In this document: positions 51,981 to 61,683 of the stretch, one piece after another
How positions within the stretch are numbered: the first letter of the stretch is position 1
Layout: the number at the start of each line of letters is the position of its first letter
Assembly (NCBI RefSeq): GCF_023159225.1
Contig: NC_063171.1
Coordinates: forward strand, 8,915,886 to 8,979,885
Reading direction: 5' to 3'
From: Perognathus longimembris pacificus
Taxonomy: Eukaryota; Chordata; Mammalia; Rodentia; Heteromyidae
DNA: 64,000 nt
Translations under genes and position numbers: made by a program
Notes under the pieces: generated by a model
Database searches by the model: none
What the model saw: the letters and a program-made list of their open reading frames with translations, nothing else
What the model was told of the DNA's origin: nothing

Positions 51981-51993
51981 GCACTTTCATTTT

Positions 51994-52199
51994 TTTTTTT
52001 TTTTTTTTGGCCAGTCCTGGGCCTTGGACTCAGGGCCTGAGCACTGTCCCTGGCTTCTTCCCGCTCAAGGCTAGCACTCCGCCACTTAAGCCACAGCGCC
52101 GCTTCTGGCCGTTTTCTGTATATGTGGTGCTGGGGAATCGACCCTAGGGCCTCATTTATCCGAGGCAGGCACTCTTGCCACTAGGCTATATCCCCAGCC
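51994..52199 (-). mobile_element. IDL-Geo SINE (CCCGCTCAAGG subtype)
   Basis: Full-length; short target duplication TTCATTTT at 51986-51993 and 52200-52207. It split the start of the local repeat copy 2. Confidence 0.9.
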
Positions 52200-52280
52200 T
52201 TCATTTTGTTTTAATTTAAAATTTTATATTTCAAATACTTAAACGTTTTTCTTCTTTCAGGAAGATTTTCCTGATAATTT
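52200..52280 (+). repeat. Local direct repeat, copy 2
   Basis: TTCATTTTGTTTTAATTT to GATTTTCCTGATAATT, matching 51015-51093 with few differences. Confidence 0.85.
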
Positions 52281-52324
52281 TAAGCAAGCCTTCAACCTCT
52301 TCTTTCTTTTCACTTTCCTTTTTT

Positions 52325-52840
52325 GCCATACTAGGGTTTGAACTTAGGACTTCTGCATGCTAGGCAAGTATTCTACCACTCCAATCAAACCTCCAGCTAC
52401 ATATTATCCTTTTCTAGACTATATTTTCTGTGTGATGTGATGTGTGTGTGTGCGTGTGACACACTCGCACATCCGTGCCTGCATGCACACACATGTACCT
52501 TTGCCGTGACTTGAATTCATAGCCTTGATGATGTCCTATGGCTTATTCATGCTAGGCTGGCTCTCTGGTTGTTTATTGGCGATAAGAGTATCACTGACTT
52601 TCCTGCCTGGGCTGGGTTTGAACCATGATACTCAGATCTCAGCCTTCTCAGTAGCTGGGATTACAGGTGTGGGCCTCAGATACTAGCTTTTGGGTTATGT
52701 TTTACAAAAGGCTATCGAGGTTTTTAAAAAATATTTTTCTATTATCAAGGTGAAGTACACAGAGGGAGGTTACTGTTACATATATTAGGTAGTGAGTATA
52801 TTTCATGTCCAACTTGTTATCCCTTCCCTCATTTTTCTCT
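52325..52840 (-). repeat. ID fragment, (TG)n, old 7SL/Geo SINE and L1 3' UTR fragment
   Basis: ID-like 52325-52400 (GGGTTTGAACTTAGGACTTC); TG-rich run 52437-52460; SINE 52497-52686 (GTAGCTGGGATTACAGGTG); L1 3' end 52727-52840 (AAGGTGAAGTACACAGAGGG). Confidence 0.72.
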
Positions 52841-53106
52841 AATTTAGACCTGTTTGGGTTTAAATTCTTCCTTCTTTATCCTGTAGTTAAATGAGTTTTA
52901 GGAAGTTACTTTGCCTTTTCCTATACAAAATGAGAAAAATAAAAGAAATTCTGAAAAAAATATTGTGATCAAATTAGGCACTGAAGTAAGAGAATGGAAC
53001 AAAGTACATTATAACATCCCCATCCATAATCAAGTTTTGGCTTTTCTCTGTGCTGCATTGGTCAGATCACTTGTCTTCCATGAACTTTGGGTCCTAGGCG
53101 ATAAGA
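52841..53106. other. Intergenic DNA, no feature recognised
   Basis: AT-rich. Confidence 0.5.
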
Positions 53107-53205
53107 AGGGGCTAGGAATATAGCTCATTGGTGGCGTGGTTGCTTAGCATGCATGAAGCCCTGATTCGATTCCTTGGTACCATACAAACAGAAAAAGAAG
53201 CTAGT
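53107..53205 (+). repeat. ID-like SINE monomer without a Geo half
   Basis: GGGGCTAGGAATATAGCTC... GATTCGATTCCTTGGTACC, then a short A-rich stretch. Possibly an older monomeric ID. Confidence 0.75.
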
Positions 53206-54095
53206 GGTGTTTTCTGGTTTGGTTTAAAGGGGTGAATGTAATACCCAGTATAGAAGGTTCAGAATGTCCAGAGCCATTTCATCATTATTTTTCATGGTCA
53301 TGTTCAAGGCAGGACTGTTGTGGGCAACGTTTATATTGAGTTAATTGTATTCATTCATATTTTATAGGCAGGAAGCTATGGTTGTACAGCTAAAATTCTG
53401 GATGATGCATCTATTATTTAAATCTATAAATTGCTCAGTTTGGATATCATGCACTTTTTGTTAGGTCATAAGAAAACCACTGTATGATAAAGTTCAATAA
53501 ATGTGCATTTCCACAAAGCTTGCCCACTTAAAAAGAATCATCCAGGTATTAGGATACCACGCATGCTAGTAGGGGTGGATAGAAGACCAACAATGCAGGG
53601 TTAAGAATCAAACAGAGGAAATGCTGATACAAATACTACCAAAGGCTGTAGACCACAGAAAGTGAAGTAGTGAATTCTGCCTGGGAAAGTGGAAGAAGGG
53701 CTGTTTTAGAATGGCTTTTGACCTTACACTTGAAGTTCAAATAAGCGTTTACAAGGTAGAAAGACAAGTTGTTTGAAGGAGAAGGGAGAAGACTGGCTCT
53801 TGCTCAGGGACCTGAGTCTCTGAATGTTCCTTGCACAATCAGGAAGAGGCAAGCTAAGCCAGTAGCAGAAACTGGTCTGGAAAGGCAGAGGAAATACAAG
53901 GAGAGCAAGGGGGTCATCAAATGCACACTAGCAGGCTGAGTATACCTCCAACCTCCAAATCATCACACAGCTCACAGACTTAAATCAGCAATAAATGATC
54001 AGTCTCCTCAATGATTTTGATGAACATTATATTGCATAGTGAAAGAGAAGTTGTAGGGTTGTGGTGGCCATGTAGGAGATTGTTTTGGGTTTGTT
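53206..54095. other. Intergenic DNA, no feature recognised
   Basis: Unique-looking. Confidence 0.5.
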
Positions 54096-54215
54096 TTTTT
54101 TTTGCCAGTCCTGGGACTTGAACTCAGGGCATGAGCACTGTCCCTGGCTTCTTTTTGCTCAAGGCTAGCACCCTACCACTTGAGCCACAGTGCCACTTCC
54201 AGCTTTTCCTATATA
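54096..54215 (-). mobile_element. IDL-Geo SINE, first part (split by a retrovirus-like insert)
   Basis: Poly-T, whole Geo half and start of the ID half, stopping at CCTATATA. The matching remainder is at 55988-56068. Confidence 0.85.
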
Positions 54216-54348
54216 TGTTGCCATGGGCCAGCTGCAGCAGTTGACAGGTTACCAAGGAGTGTGGAGTCAGTGCAAAAGTAAGAAATGCAGAGTCAAAAGT
54301 GATGAGTTAGTCTCTGGCTCAAATAGCTCAGAGGTCTTTATTTATACT

Positions 54349-54555
54349 TTTTTTTGTTTTTTGGCCAGTCCTGGGCCTTGGACTCAGGGCCTGAGCACTG
54401 TCCCTGGCTTCTTCCCGCTCAAGGCTAGCACTCTGCCACTTGAGCCACAGCGCCGCTTCTGGCCGTTTTCTGTATATGTGGTGCTGGGGAATCGAACCTA
54501 GGGCCTCGTGTATCCGAGGCAGGCACTCTTGCCACTAGGCTATATCCCCAGCCCC
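54349..54555 (-). mobile_element. IDL-Geo SINE nested in the retrovirus-like insert
   Basis: Target duplication TATTTATACT at 54339-54348 and 54556-54565; CCCGCTCAAGG subtype. Confidence 0.93.
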
Positions 54556-54789
54556 TATTTATACTATTTTTAAGCAGCAAAATGGTTACATAAAAACATC
54601 TATTTTTTTAAAAGCAAAGTATCTTTCACACATGACTCCAAGGTTTTTTTCTTTTCCAGTAAACTGTAACCAATCATTTGCATATTGCTTAGCTGTCTAC
54701 AGTTATTTTAACATATCCTGTCTGACTACACATGGGCTTTCTAACCACAATAAAGCTTTGGTCAGAGGTGTGAAACATGTCTTTATCTT

Positions 54790-55011
54790 TTTTTTTTGTT
54801 TTTGTTTTTGTTTTTTTTTGGCCAGTCTTGGGCCTTGGACTCAGGGCCTGAGCACTGTCCCTGGCTTCTTCCCGCTCAAGGCTAGCACTCTGCCACTTGA
54901 GCCACAGCACCGCTTCTGGCCGTTTTCTGGATATGTGGTGCTGGGGAATCGAACCTAGGGCCTCGTGTATCCGAGGCAGGCACTCTTGCCACTAGGCTAT
55001 ATCCCCAGCCC
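54790..55011 (-). mobile_element. IDL-Geo SINE nested in the retrovirus-like insert
   Basis: Target duplication CATGTCTTTATCTT at 54776-54789 and 55012-55025; CCCGCTCAAGG subtype; long T/G-interrupted tail. Confidence 0.93.
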
Positions 55012-55987
55012 CATGTCTTTATCTTAAAGCATGCAGTTTCTGCATTATTTTTTATTTATCCTACCAAATGCCAAATAAGTTAACCAAATATTTAACAAGG
55101 TTAGTAATTGTAAAATCTCAAAGGGCTTCTCTCTTTTTGTAATTATGCTTTAAAATCCATTATCTTTTCACTTTACTGTCAAGTTCAAGATAGGCATAAG
55201 TATATTTTTTTGGGGGATATTCTCCTGCACACATTTCCTCCTTTAAGTGCTATTGTAACTGTTTACCCATTATTCCTTTTTATGTTGTCATTTGTGCATG
55301 ATGGCTTTCCAAACCGCCCTATTCTCTCCCAAATAGAAAGATTTATGCATCTCACTGTTTTGCCATTCATCATAACTTCCCTTTTTCCCTCATGGTCATA
55401 ATATCCTGTTCAAAATCTTTCCAAGTTAAGTGTGGTCAACAACCTTTTCCCATTAACTGCTGCTCCTGTGGGGGCCTTCCAAATCCTACTTCCTATCATA
55501 TATGCCTCATAGAAAGGTCCCCTATGGTAAGAATTAACTGTTTCTCTTTTGTGGACGGGTTGTGGGGCTCCAAATTTTGGGATTTAAGATGGGTTTTCTA
55601 GTTCTTAAAGCTAGGGGCATGGGAGGCTTATTGGACTCTGGGTCTTTCTCTTCATCACTAATAGATTTCTTTCTAAGTTCCTCATAGAGCTCTCTTGCAG
55701 GTTTTTCCCCTTGCAGCAATCCTGGGCTTTAACAGCTGTCATTTCCCCCACTGGTGAGGAAGTTATTTTTGTGACAGTCACATAGTCATGCACTTTCTTC
55801 TCTACAATGCCCTTATTTCCTGGAAAATGTGTTACAAATAGAAATATACTAATTATAAAGCATGTCTTTAGCAATGCGGGGAAAAATAGGAGAAGCAAAT
55901 GCAGTCTCAGCCCTGGGCCTTGCCTACAAGGCTTTTTCTCCCCCAGATCCATGTCAAACGGATTGAAGGTGATGTGAGGCTCCTCCA

Positions 55988-56068
55988 ATATGTGGTGCTG
56001 AGGAACTGAACCCAGGGCTTCATGTATACAAGGCAAGCACTTTACCACTAGGCCATATTCCCAGCCCT
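55988..56068 (-). mobile_element. IDL-Geo SINE, second part
   Basis: ATATGTGGTGCTGAGGAAC to ATTCCCAGCCC, the 5' remainder of the ID-like monomer begun at 54096-54215. Confidence 0.85.
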
Positions 56069-56204
56069 GATCACTGAAATCTTTAAACTTGGCCTGAGAG
56101 TCCTAAGGTGTTAAGATTAAATAAGAAGCAAATTCAACATCCATATCTTGATTTTGGCTGCTTATATAGAATTTCAGAGGAACACTGTTGTCAAAGATCC
56201 TAGT

Positions 56205-56315
56205 TTACAGCTGGGCACAATAGGTTTCAGGAACTCCTAGCTTCTCAGGAGGCTAAGATCAGAAATTGGAGGTTCAAAATCAACTTAACAAGAAAAATCC
56301 ACAAGACTCAATGAG
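56205..56315 (+). repeat. 7SL-like SINE head (old)
   Basis: AGCTGGGCACAATAGG... CTAGCTTCTCAGGAGGCTAAG. Confidence 0.6.
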
Positions 56316-56394
56316 GATATCAGAGACACTAATGTTTACTTTAGTCTGTGAAGCAGACCTTGAACTTGCTTCATAGGAGAGACAACTATTTTTT

Positions 56395-57345
56395 AATGTT
56401 TTTAACTATTTTTGTTTGGGTTTGATATGCCAGCATCTAGATTATCAGCTTCATTCTATGATATAGACAAATGGTTCTTTTACATGACAAACCACAAAAT
56501 TCTATCAAAATTTGAGACCTTGGAACTTTGGTATTACATTGAATTTGTAGGCTGCTTTCACTAATATAGCCTTTTTCAGTGGTAGTTTTGCCAATCCATT
56601 ACCATTTTCTGGTGTATTCTAGAGTTTCTTTCTTCAAGGCTTGTATAGTCTTTGTTGTAGAGATCTTTTCACTTTCTTGGTTAATACCTAGGTATTTTAT
56701 TGTTTGGGGGCTATTGTGTGTGCATTGTTTTCCTACTGTATCTCTCAGCTTGTTATTAAAATATATTAAAGCTACTTTTTAATTTTAGTGTTAAGTTTAT
56801 ATCATACTAGGTTTTAAGAGGGGTTTATCAAATCTAGATAGTTCCCTTACAATCTGTAGGGATCTTGTCAACTGCCAAAAGAGATAATCTGACTTTTACC
56901 TTCCTCATTTGATTATCTTTATTTCTTTCTCTTGCGTTATTAGTCTGGCTAGGGATAGCATGTTGAATAAGAGTAAATGTTGGGGCTAGGAATATGGCCT
57001 AGTGGCAAGAGAGCTTGCCTCATATACATGAAGTCCTGGGCTCGATTCCCCAGTACCACATATATAGAAAACAGCCAGAAGTGGCACTGTGGCTCAAGTG
57101 GCAGAGTGCTAGCCGTGAGCAAAAGGAAGCTAGGGACAGTGCTCAGGCCCTGAGTCCAAGGCCCAGGACTGGCAAAAAAAAAAAGAGTAAACATTGCTTT
57201 CTCTTTCATCACTAAGAGGAGTGATTTCAGTTTTTCTCATTAGTATGCTATAGTTTTGACATATGTAACCTTTATTGTATCAAGGTAGATTTCTTCCATT
57301 CCTAGTTTCTTCAGAGATATTATCATAAAATTCTTCTAAGAGCCA
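56395..57345 (-). mobile_element. Old LINE-1 ORF2 fragment, minus orientation
   Basis: Reads as antisense of the L1 ORF2 region after the polymerase motif (GAATTTGTAGGCTGCTTTCA, TACCTAGGTATTTTATTG, GGCTAGGGATAGCATGTTGA). Broken by the SINE at 56982-57182. Confidence 0.75.
56982..57182 (+). mobile_element. IDL-Geo SINE nested in L1
   Basis: GGGGCTAGGAATATGGCC to A-tail. Target duplication AAGAGTAAATGTT at 56969-56981, with changes at 57183-57195. Confidence 0.9.
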
Positions 57346-57804
57346 AATTAGATCAAGCTAAAGCTGGCAGACCGGAGATCTCATTTGGCCATGAAATGGT
57401 AGGGATGACAAACTAGAAATGGTCTCTCAGGACCTCTCACAGAAAAGATAAAGCAAAATATTTTGACCTAGAAAATGGCATTGAACACCTACAGTTTAGA
57501 AGGAACTACTAAGATAGTGAGATCTGTTAGATTAAAAAAGGCAGTTATCAGTTGCTCAAATAATAAATAGGAAAGACAAGAAGAAAAATTAAAAACCAAA
57601 TGTTTTGTTCTCCCACTTCGGAGCAGACTTACGAAAATTTTAGGAAAAGTATCAATGATAGAATTACTTAATTTTCAGTTTATTTCCTTTTAACTGGGCT
57701 TGTTGAAATCTGGACTTTGAAAGGAAACAAAAGTTTTATGTGTGCTAAAAGGTCTTTTATTACTTATTGATAAAACAATAGATCTTACATTAATTTGACA
57801 CTAT
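57346..57804. other. Intergenic DNA, no feature recognised
   Basis: AT-rich. Confidence 0.5.
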
Positions 57805-57818
57805 AAAACAGTAGATTT

Positions 57819-58051
57819 GGGGCTGGGGAATATAGCCTAGTGGCAAGAGTGCCTGCCTCGGATACACGAGGCCCTAGGTTCGATTCCCCAGCACCACATA
57901 TACAGAAAACGGCCAGAAGCGGCGCTGTGGCTCAAGTGGCAGAGTGCTAAGCCTTGAGCGGGAAGAAGCCAGGGACAGTGCTCAGGCCCTGAGTCCAAGG
58001 CCGGCCCAGGACTGGCCAAAAAAAAACAAAAAAAAAAAAAAAAAAAAAAAA
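57819..58051 (+). mobile_element. IDL-Geo SINE (GAGCGGGAAG subtype)
   Basis: Target duplication AAAACAGTAGATTT at 57805-57818 and 58052-58065; A-tail of about 35 bases with one C, so recent. Confidence 0.95.
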
Positions 58052-58086
58052 AAAACAGTAGATTTTACATTAATTAAAAATGTATT

Positions 58087-58291
58087 GGGCTGGGGATATA
58101 GCCTAGCGGCAAGAGTGCCTGCCTCGGATACACGAGGCCCTAGTTTCGATTCCCCAGCACCACATATACAGAAAATGGCCAGAAGCGGCGCTGTGGCTCA
58201 AGTGGCAGAGTGCTAGCCTTGAGCGGGAAGAAGCCAGGGACAGTGCTCAGGCGCTGAGTCCAAGGCCCAGGACTGGCCCAAAAAAAAAAAA
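58087..58291 (+). mobile_element. IDL-Geo SINE (GAGCGGGAAG subtype)
   Basis: Target duplication AAAAATGTATT at 58076-58086 and 58292-58302. Lies 21 bp after the right target duplication of the previous copy, same orientation. Confidence 0.95.
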
Positions 58292-58302
58292 AAAAATGTA
58301 TT

Positions 58303-59048
58303 GTTTCTCTGTAGTGAGGTTTACTTACAGCCATAGTGTGACCCAGATTATCTGGTGTGAAGTAATTGCTTACAATTAATTTCTTCCCAAGAACACAAGT
58401 ATGTGTCAGAGTGTATGGCTCTATTAAAACTACACCTTCTTAGTCATTGATATATTTATTTTATAATTTCCTTGAAAGATCAAGGATTAGAAAGATTAGA
58501 ACCATGATTTCTAGAACTAATATTGTAGAATTCCCATTTTGCAGAGAGAAACTTTGGATTCAGAGAAATCCAAGTGTTCAACATTAAGAATTGATATCTC
58601 AGAGTATTCCCTTATATCCATAAGTTTATTATTTTTTTATTTATTTCACTTGCACAAGATAATTCGAGAAAGGTAAGTTAAGTACTTAACCCTTGGAAGG
58701 TCCAAGCTAAATTCAGCTTGGATTTTTTTTTTAAACCACAATATTTTTCAAGGTTTCAGAATATAAGCTATCTATAGTATATAAAACCTTGTATGCTTCC
58801 TTGGATTTGGGAGAAGCTTATTTTGTGTTTATACATTTGCTTCAACATTGAGTAAGTCAGCTAGCCTCCCTTGAGAATGTTCAGAACATTATTAATGTTA
58901 TATAATTTATTATCAATGCCACAAGTTGGTTAGATATGTTTCCTCTCTAATGTCTGAGTAGAAAAGAAACATTTGGACTTCAGTGTTCTTTTTTTCCTTA
59001 ATAAAATGTCAACCAACAATTCACATGTCAGGCTGAGTGGAAATATAT
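58303..59048. other. Intergenic DNA, no feature recognised
   Basis: AT-rich. Confidence 0.5.
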
Positions 59049-59063
59049 TAGTCAAATATTTGT

Positions 59064-59274
59064 TTTGGGTTTTTTTTTTTGTTGTTGTTGTTTTGTTTTT
59101 GCCAGTCCTGGGTCTTGGACTCAGGGCCTGAGCACTGTCCCTGGCTAGCACTCTGCCACTTGAGCCACAGCGCCACTTCTGGCCATTTTCTGTATATGTG
59201 GTGCTGGGGAATCGAACCCAGGGCCTCATGTATACGAGGCAAGCACTCTTGCCACTAGGCCATATCCCCAGCCC
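59064..59274 (-). mobile_element. IDL-Geo SINE with a small internal deletion
   Basis: Target duplication TAGTCAAATATTTGT at 59049-59063 and 59275-59289. About 17-18 bases are missing from the Geo half (CCCTGGCTAGCACTC junction). Confidence 0.93.
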
Positions 59275-59579
59275 TAGTCAAATATTTGTAAAAAAAAAAA
59301 AAATCCTAACTCCTCGTTCCCCGTGGCTAAATTCAATCCAACAGCTGGAAGCCTTGCTTCTAGTATGACTCAGGTTCTCTATGAATGCATTACTTAACTT
59401 TGTTCTGCATCTGAGATGGAGCATCTGTTTTGTCCATATTTCCATGTAATTTCTAGGTGTTAAAATGACCAGTTAAATACTGCTAATCTAAATATTTCAA
59501 TTAAAAATTAACACTAGGAATTGAGTTAATTGATAGTCATGTTTTTTATACATACATTCTTTGATTTTGTTTCTTTTGT

Positions 59580-59885
59580 TTTTGCAATAGTCATTTTGAA
59601 CTCAGTTCCTTACACTCAGGGATTTGCACTTGCTAGGTACAACTTGTGACATTTCCTGATCCTTTGCTGCCTTTAGTTTCCTTCTTTTTTGCCAGTCCCA
59701 GAGCTTGAACTCAGGCCCTGAGCACTGTCCATGGCTTCCTTTTGCTCAAGGCTAGCACTCTACCACATTAGCCACAGCGCCATTTCCAGCTTTTTTTGTT
59801 TTGTTTATATGGTGCTGAGGAATTGATCCCAGGGCTCCATGCATTCTAGGCAAGCACTCTACCACTAAGCTGCATTCCTAGCCCT
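59580..59885 (-). repeat. ID-like fragment (59580-59663) and old IDL-Geo SINE (59683-59885)
   Basis: The second element runs GCCAGTCCCAGAGCTTGAAC to GCATTCCTAGCCC and is diverged. Confidence 0.78.
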
Positions 59886-60198
59886 CCTGTGTTTTCCTTT
59901 TTAAAGTAGATCTTTGCTTTTACCTGGGGCTGATCTTGGTTGTGATCCTTCTATTCTACTCCCTGTGTAGTTTGGAATTTAAGTGTGCCTCACTATACTC
60001 ACCTCTATTCCTGTTGCAAATAATAGGATTTATTTTTATAAAATAGGGATAAGACACTTGTTATAAAGGTTAAATGTAGATCACTATTATCTACAATTGT
60101 ATTATCTATTATTGGCTTTGAATATAATACTACTTGTTTATTCTTTCTTCAAGTTATATCTTTCAAACTACCTTAGCACTATGTTCAAAATAAAAAAG
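59886..60198. other. Intergenic DNA, no feature recognised
   Basis: AT-rich. Confidence 0.5.
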
Positions 60199-60204
60199 AA
60201 GTTG

Positions 60205-60703
60205 TGTTGGGGTCAGCTGTGCCTTTAAGGGGACACAGCTGACCTTGGCCTGCACCTCCCCTTCCTGCCTTTAACAGGAAGAGAAGCCCTGCTCCTGGGG
60301 TGAGCATGTGTATAATGGAGGGGTGCCCCAGGGGCCCCCCTCAAAGGAGGTCCCCTGACATCACTTGATGGACAGCCCTCTGTGACCAATCTGCAATCCC
60401 TCTCGAGCCCGCCCTCGGGGTATATCTGGGGGGCTTCTCATTTGAATAAACAGAAGCCCTAGAGGTTTTCTCCGAGATCTCACTCGCTCCTGTCTTCCTT
60501 GGGCTGGTGAGCATGGAAGTCTCGCACCCACACGTGACTCAAGGCTAAAACCCGGGACCCCACTCCCGCGTCGATACCCTACCAGCCGGGGGGACGTGAG
60601 AGAGTAGGTATGGATCCCCCACAGAGAAGATAGATAAGCCCAGGACCCCTCCCCACGTGTTGGGGAGGGATAGAGCTAAGCCCGGCAAATTTACAGCACA
60701 ACA
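60205..60703 (+). mobile_element. Solo LTR of a class II (ERVK/IAP-like) endogenous retrovirus
   Basis: 499 bp, GC-rich. Starts TGTTGGGG, ends CAACA, and is flanked by the 6-bp duplication AAGTTG (60199-60204, 60704-60709). CCAAT at 60386-60390, a TATATC box at 60421 and AATAAA at 60445-60450 lie in promoter-to-poly(A) order, implying a very short R. The 6-bp duplication and TGTTGGG start are typical of class II rodent elements. No coding sequence is attached. Confidence 0.9.
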
Positions 60704-60861
60704 AAGTTGTATTCTGCTCTATTGAGTGTGGTCTAGTAGGAAATAGCAGAATTCTTCTAAATGCAAATCTGTTCCAGATTTAATGTGTGTGGACAAATCT
60801 ATACTACATTGGAAACCATGTTCTCTGTGAAATTAAAGAGTTAGCCAACATGATAACCCCT

Positions 60862-61492
60862 TTTCTAATTGTAAAGGTGATATACAGAGGGGTTACAGTT
60901 ACATAGTTAAGGAAATGAGTACATTTCTTTTTGAGGAGTGTTACCTGCTGGGTCATTTTCTCCCTTTTCCCTCTCATACTGTCCTCCCCTACTCCCCTCC
61001 CTCCAAGTTGTAAAGTTCATTTCAAACATAGTGTCTAGTGAGCATCACTGTTGCCTTGGTTCACCCTTTGCCCAGCTGCTTCTGTGACTCTCCTTCCCCT
61101 CCCCAAATCAGATAAACAAAGGGTACAGAAATTTTAAAAAAGCGACAACTGGGTATAAAGCAAAGTGGGGGCGCAGGGAGAAAGGAAAAAGAAATAAATG
61201 CTAACAATACATTAAAAAACCCTCTTGTTTCCATTTATTGGAGTTCATTTTGATAAGATTTATTGTATATGGCCATATGTACCTAGATATTGTGCTATTG
61301 TGATCCTCTGCTAAGAATATTATAGACATATACTAGTTATTACAAGTGAGGGAAAACATATAGCCTGTATTTCTTTGGGTCGGGCTTGCTTCGCTCAATG
61401 TATTTTTCCCAAGTCTTTCCATTTCCTTACTATTGGTGCAATGCCACACTTTCTGATGGAAGCATAGAATTCATTGTGTATATATACTACAT
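60862..61492 (-). mobile_element. LINE-1 3' end, minus orientation (first of three)
   Basis: AAAGGTGATATACAGAGGGG, then reversed 3' UTR and last ORF2 bases (GCACAATGCC-like region near 61435). Confidence 0.8.
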
Positions 61493-61683
61493 CAAAAATT
61501 AATTTGATTGTCAAGGTGAAGTACAGAGGGTTTACAGTTACATTGATAAGGTAGTGAGTACATTTCTTGTCATACTTGTTACCCCTTCCCTTATTTTTCT
61601 CCCACCTTCCCTACCCCCAACTTGCCCACCCTTCAGCATTGCTATTACATAGCTTTTCCTTTTATCCATTTTCTTGATAACTC
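61493..61683 (-). mobile_element. LINE-1 3' UTR fragment, minus orientation (second of three)
   Basis: TTGATTGTCAAGGTGAAGTA then CAGAGGGTTTACAGTTACAT; the reversed tail begins again directly beside the first element. Confidence 0.75.

Larger units (their letters stand above)
54216..55987 (-). mobile_element. Degraded endogenous-retrovirus-like insert, minus orientation
   Basis: Left end TGTTGCCATGGG is the reverse of an LTR end (...CAACA), with reversed AATAAA as TTTATTT near 54338. About 1.77 kb including two nested IDL-Geo SINEs (54349-54555, 54790-55011). The right part has minus-strand open pieces (55611-56048 and 55534-55719) with no confident family; they may be decayed viral coding sequence. 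Limits were set by the SINE it interrupts. Confidence 0.6.

Noticed and set aside
55534..56048. Two overlapping minus frames as an intact retroviral gene
   Set aside because: Frames are broken, partly overlap a SINE, and show no motif I can assign; listed only as part of a degraded insert.
57819..58291. tRNA genes at the ID-like halves (A and B boxes)
   Set aside because: They are SINE monomers with A-tails and target duplications; no cloverleaf with matching acceptor stem was evident.
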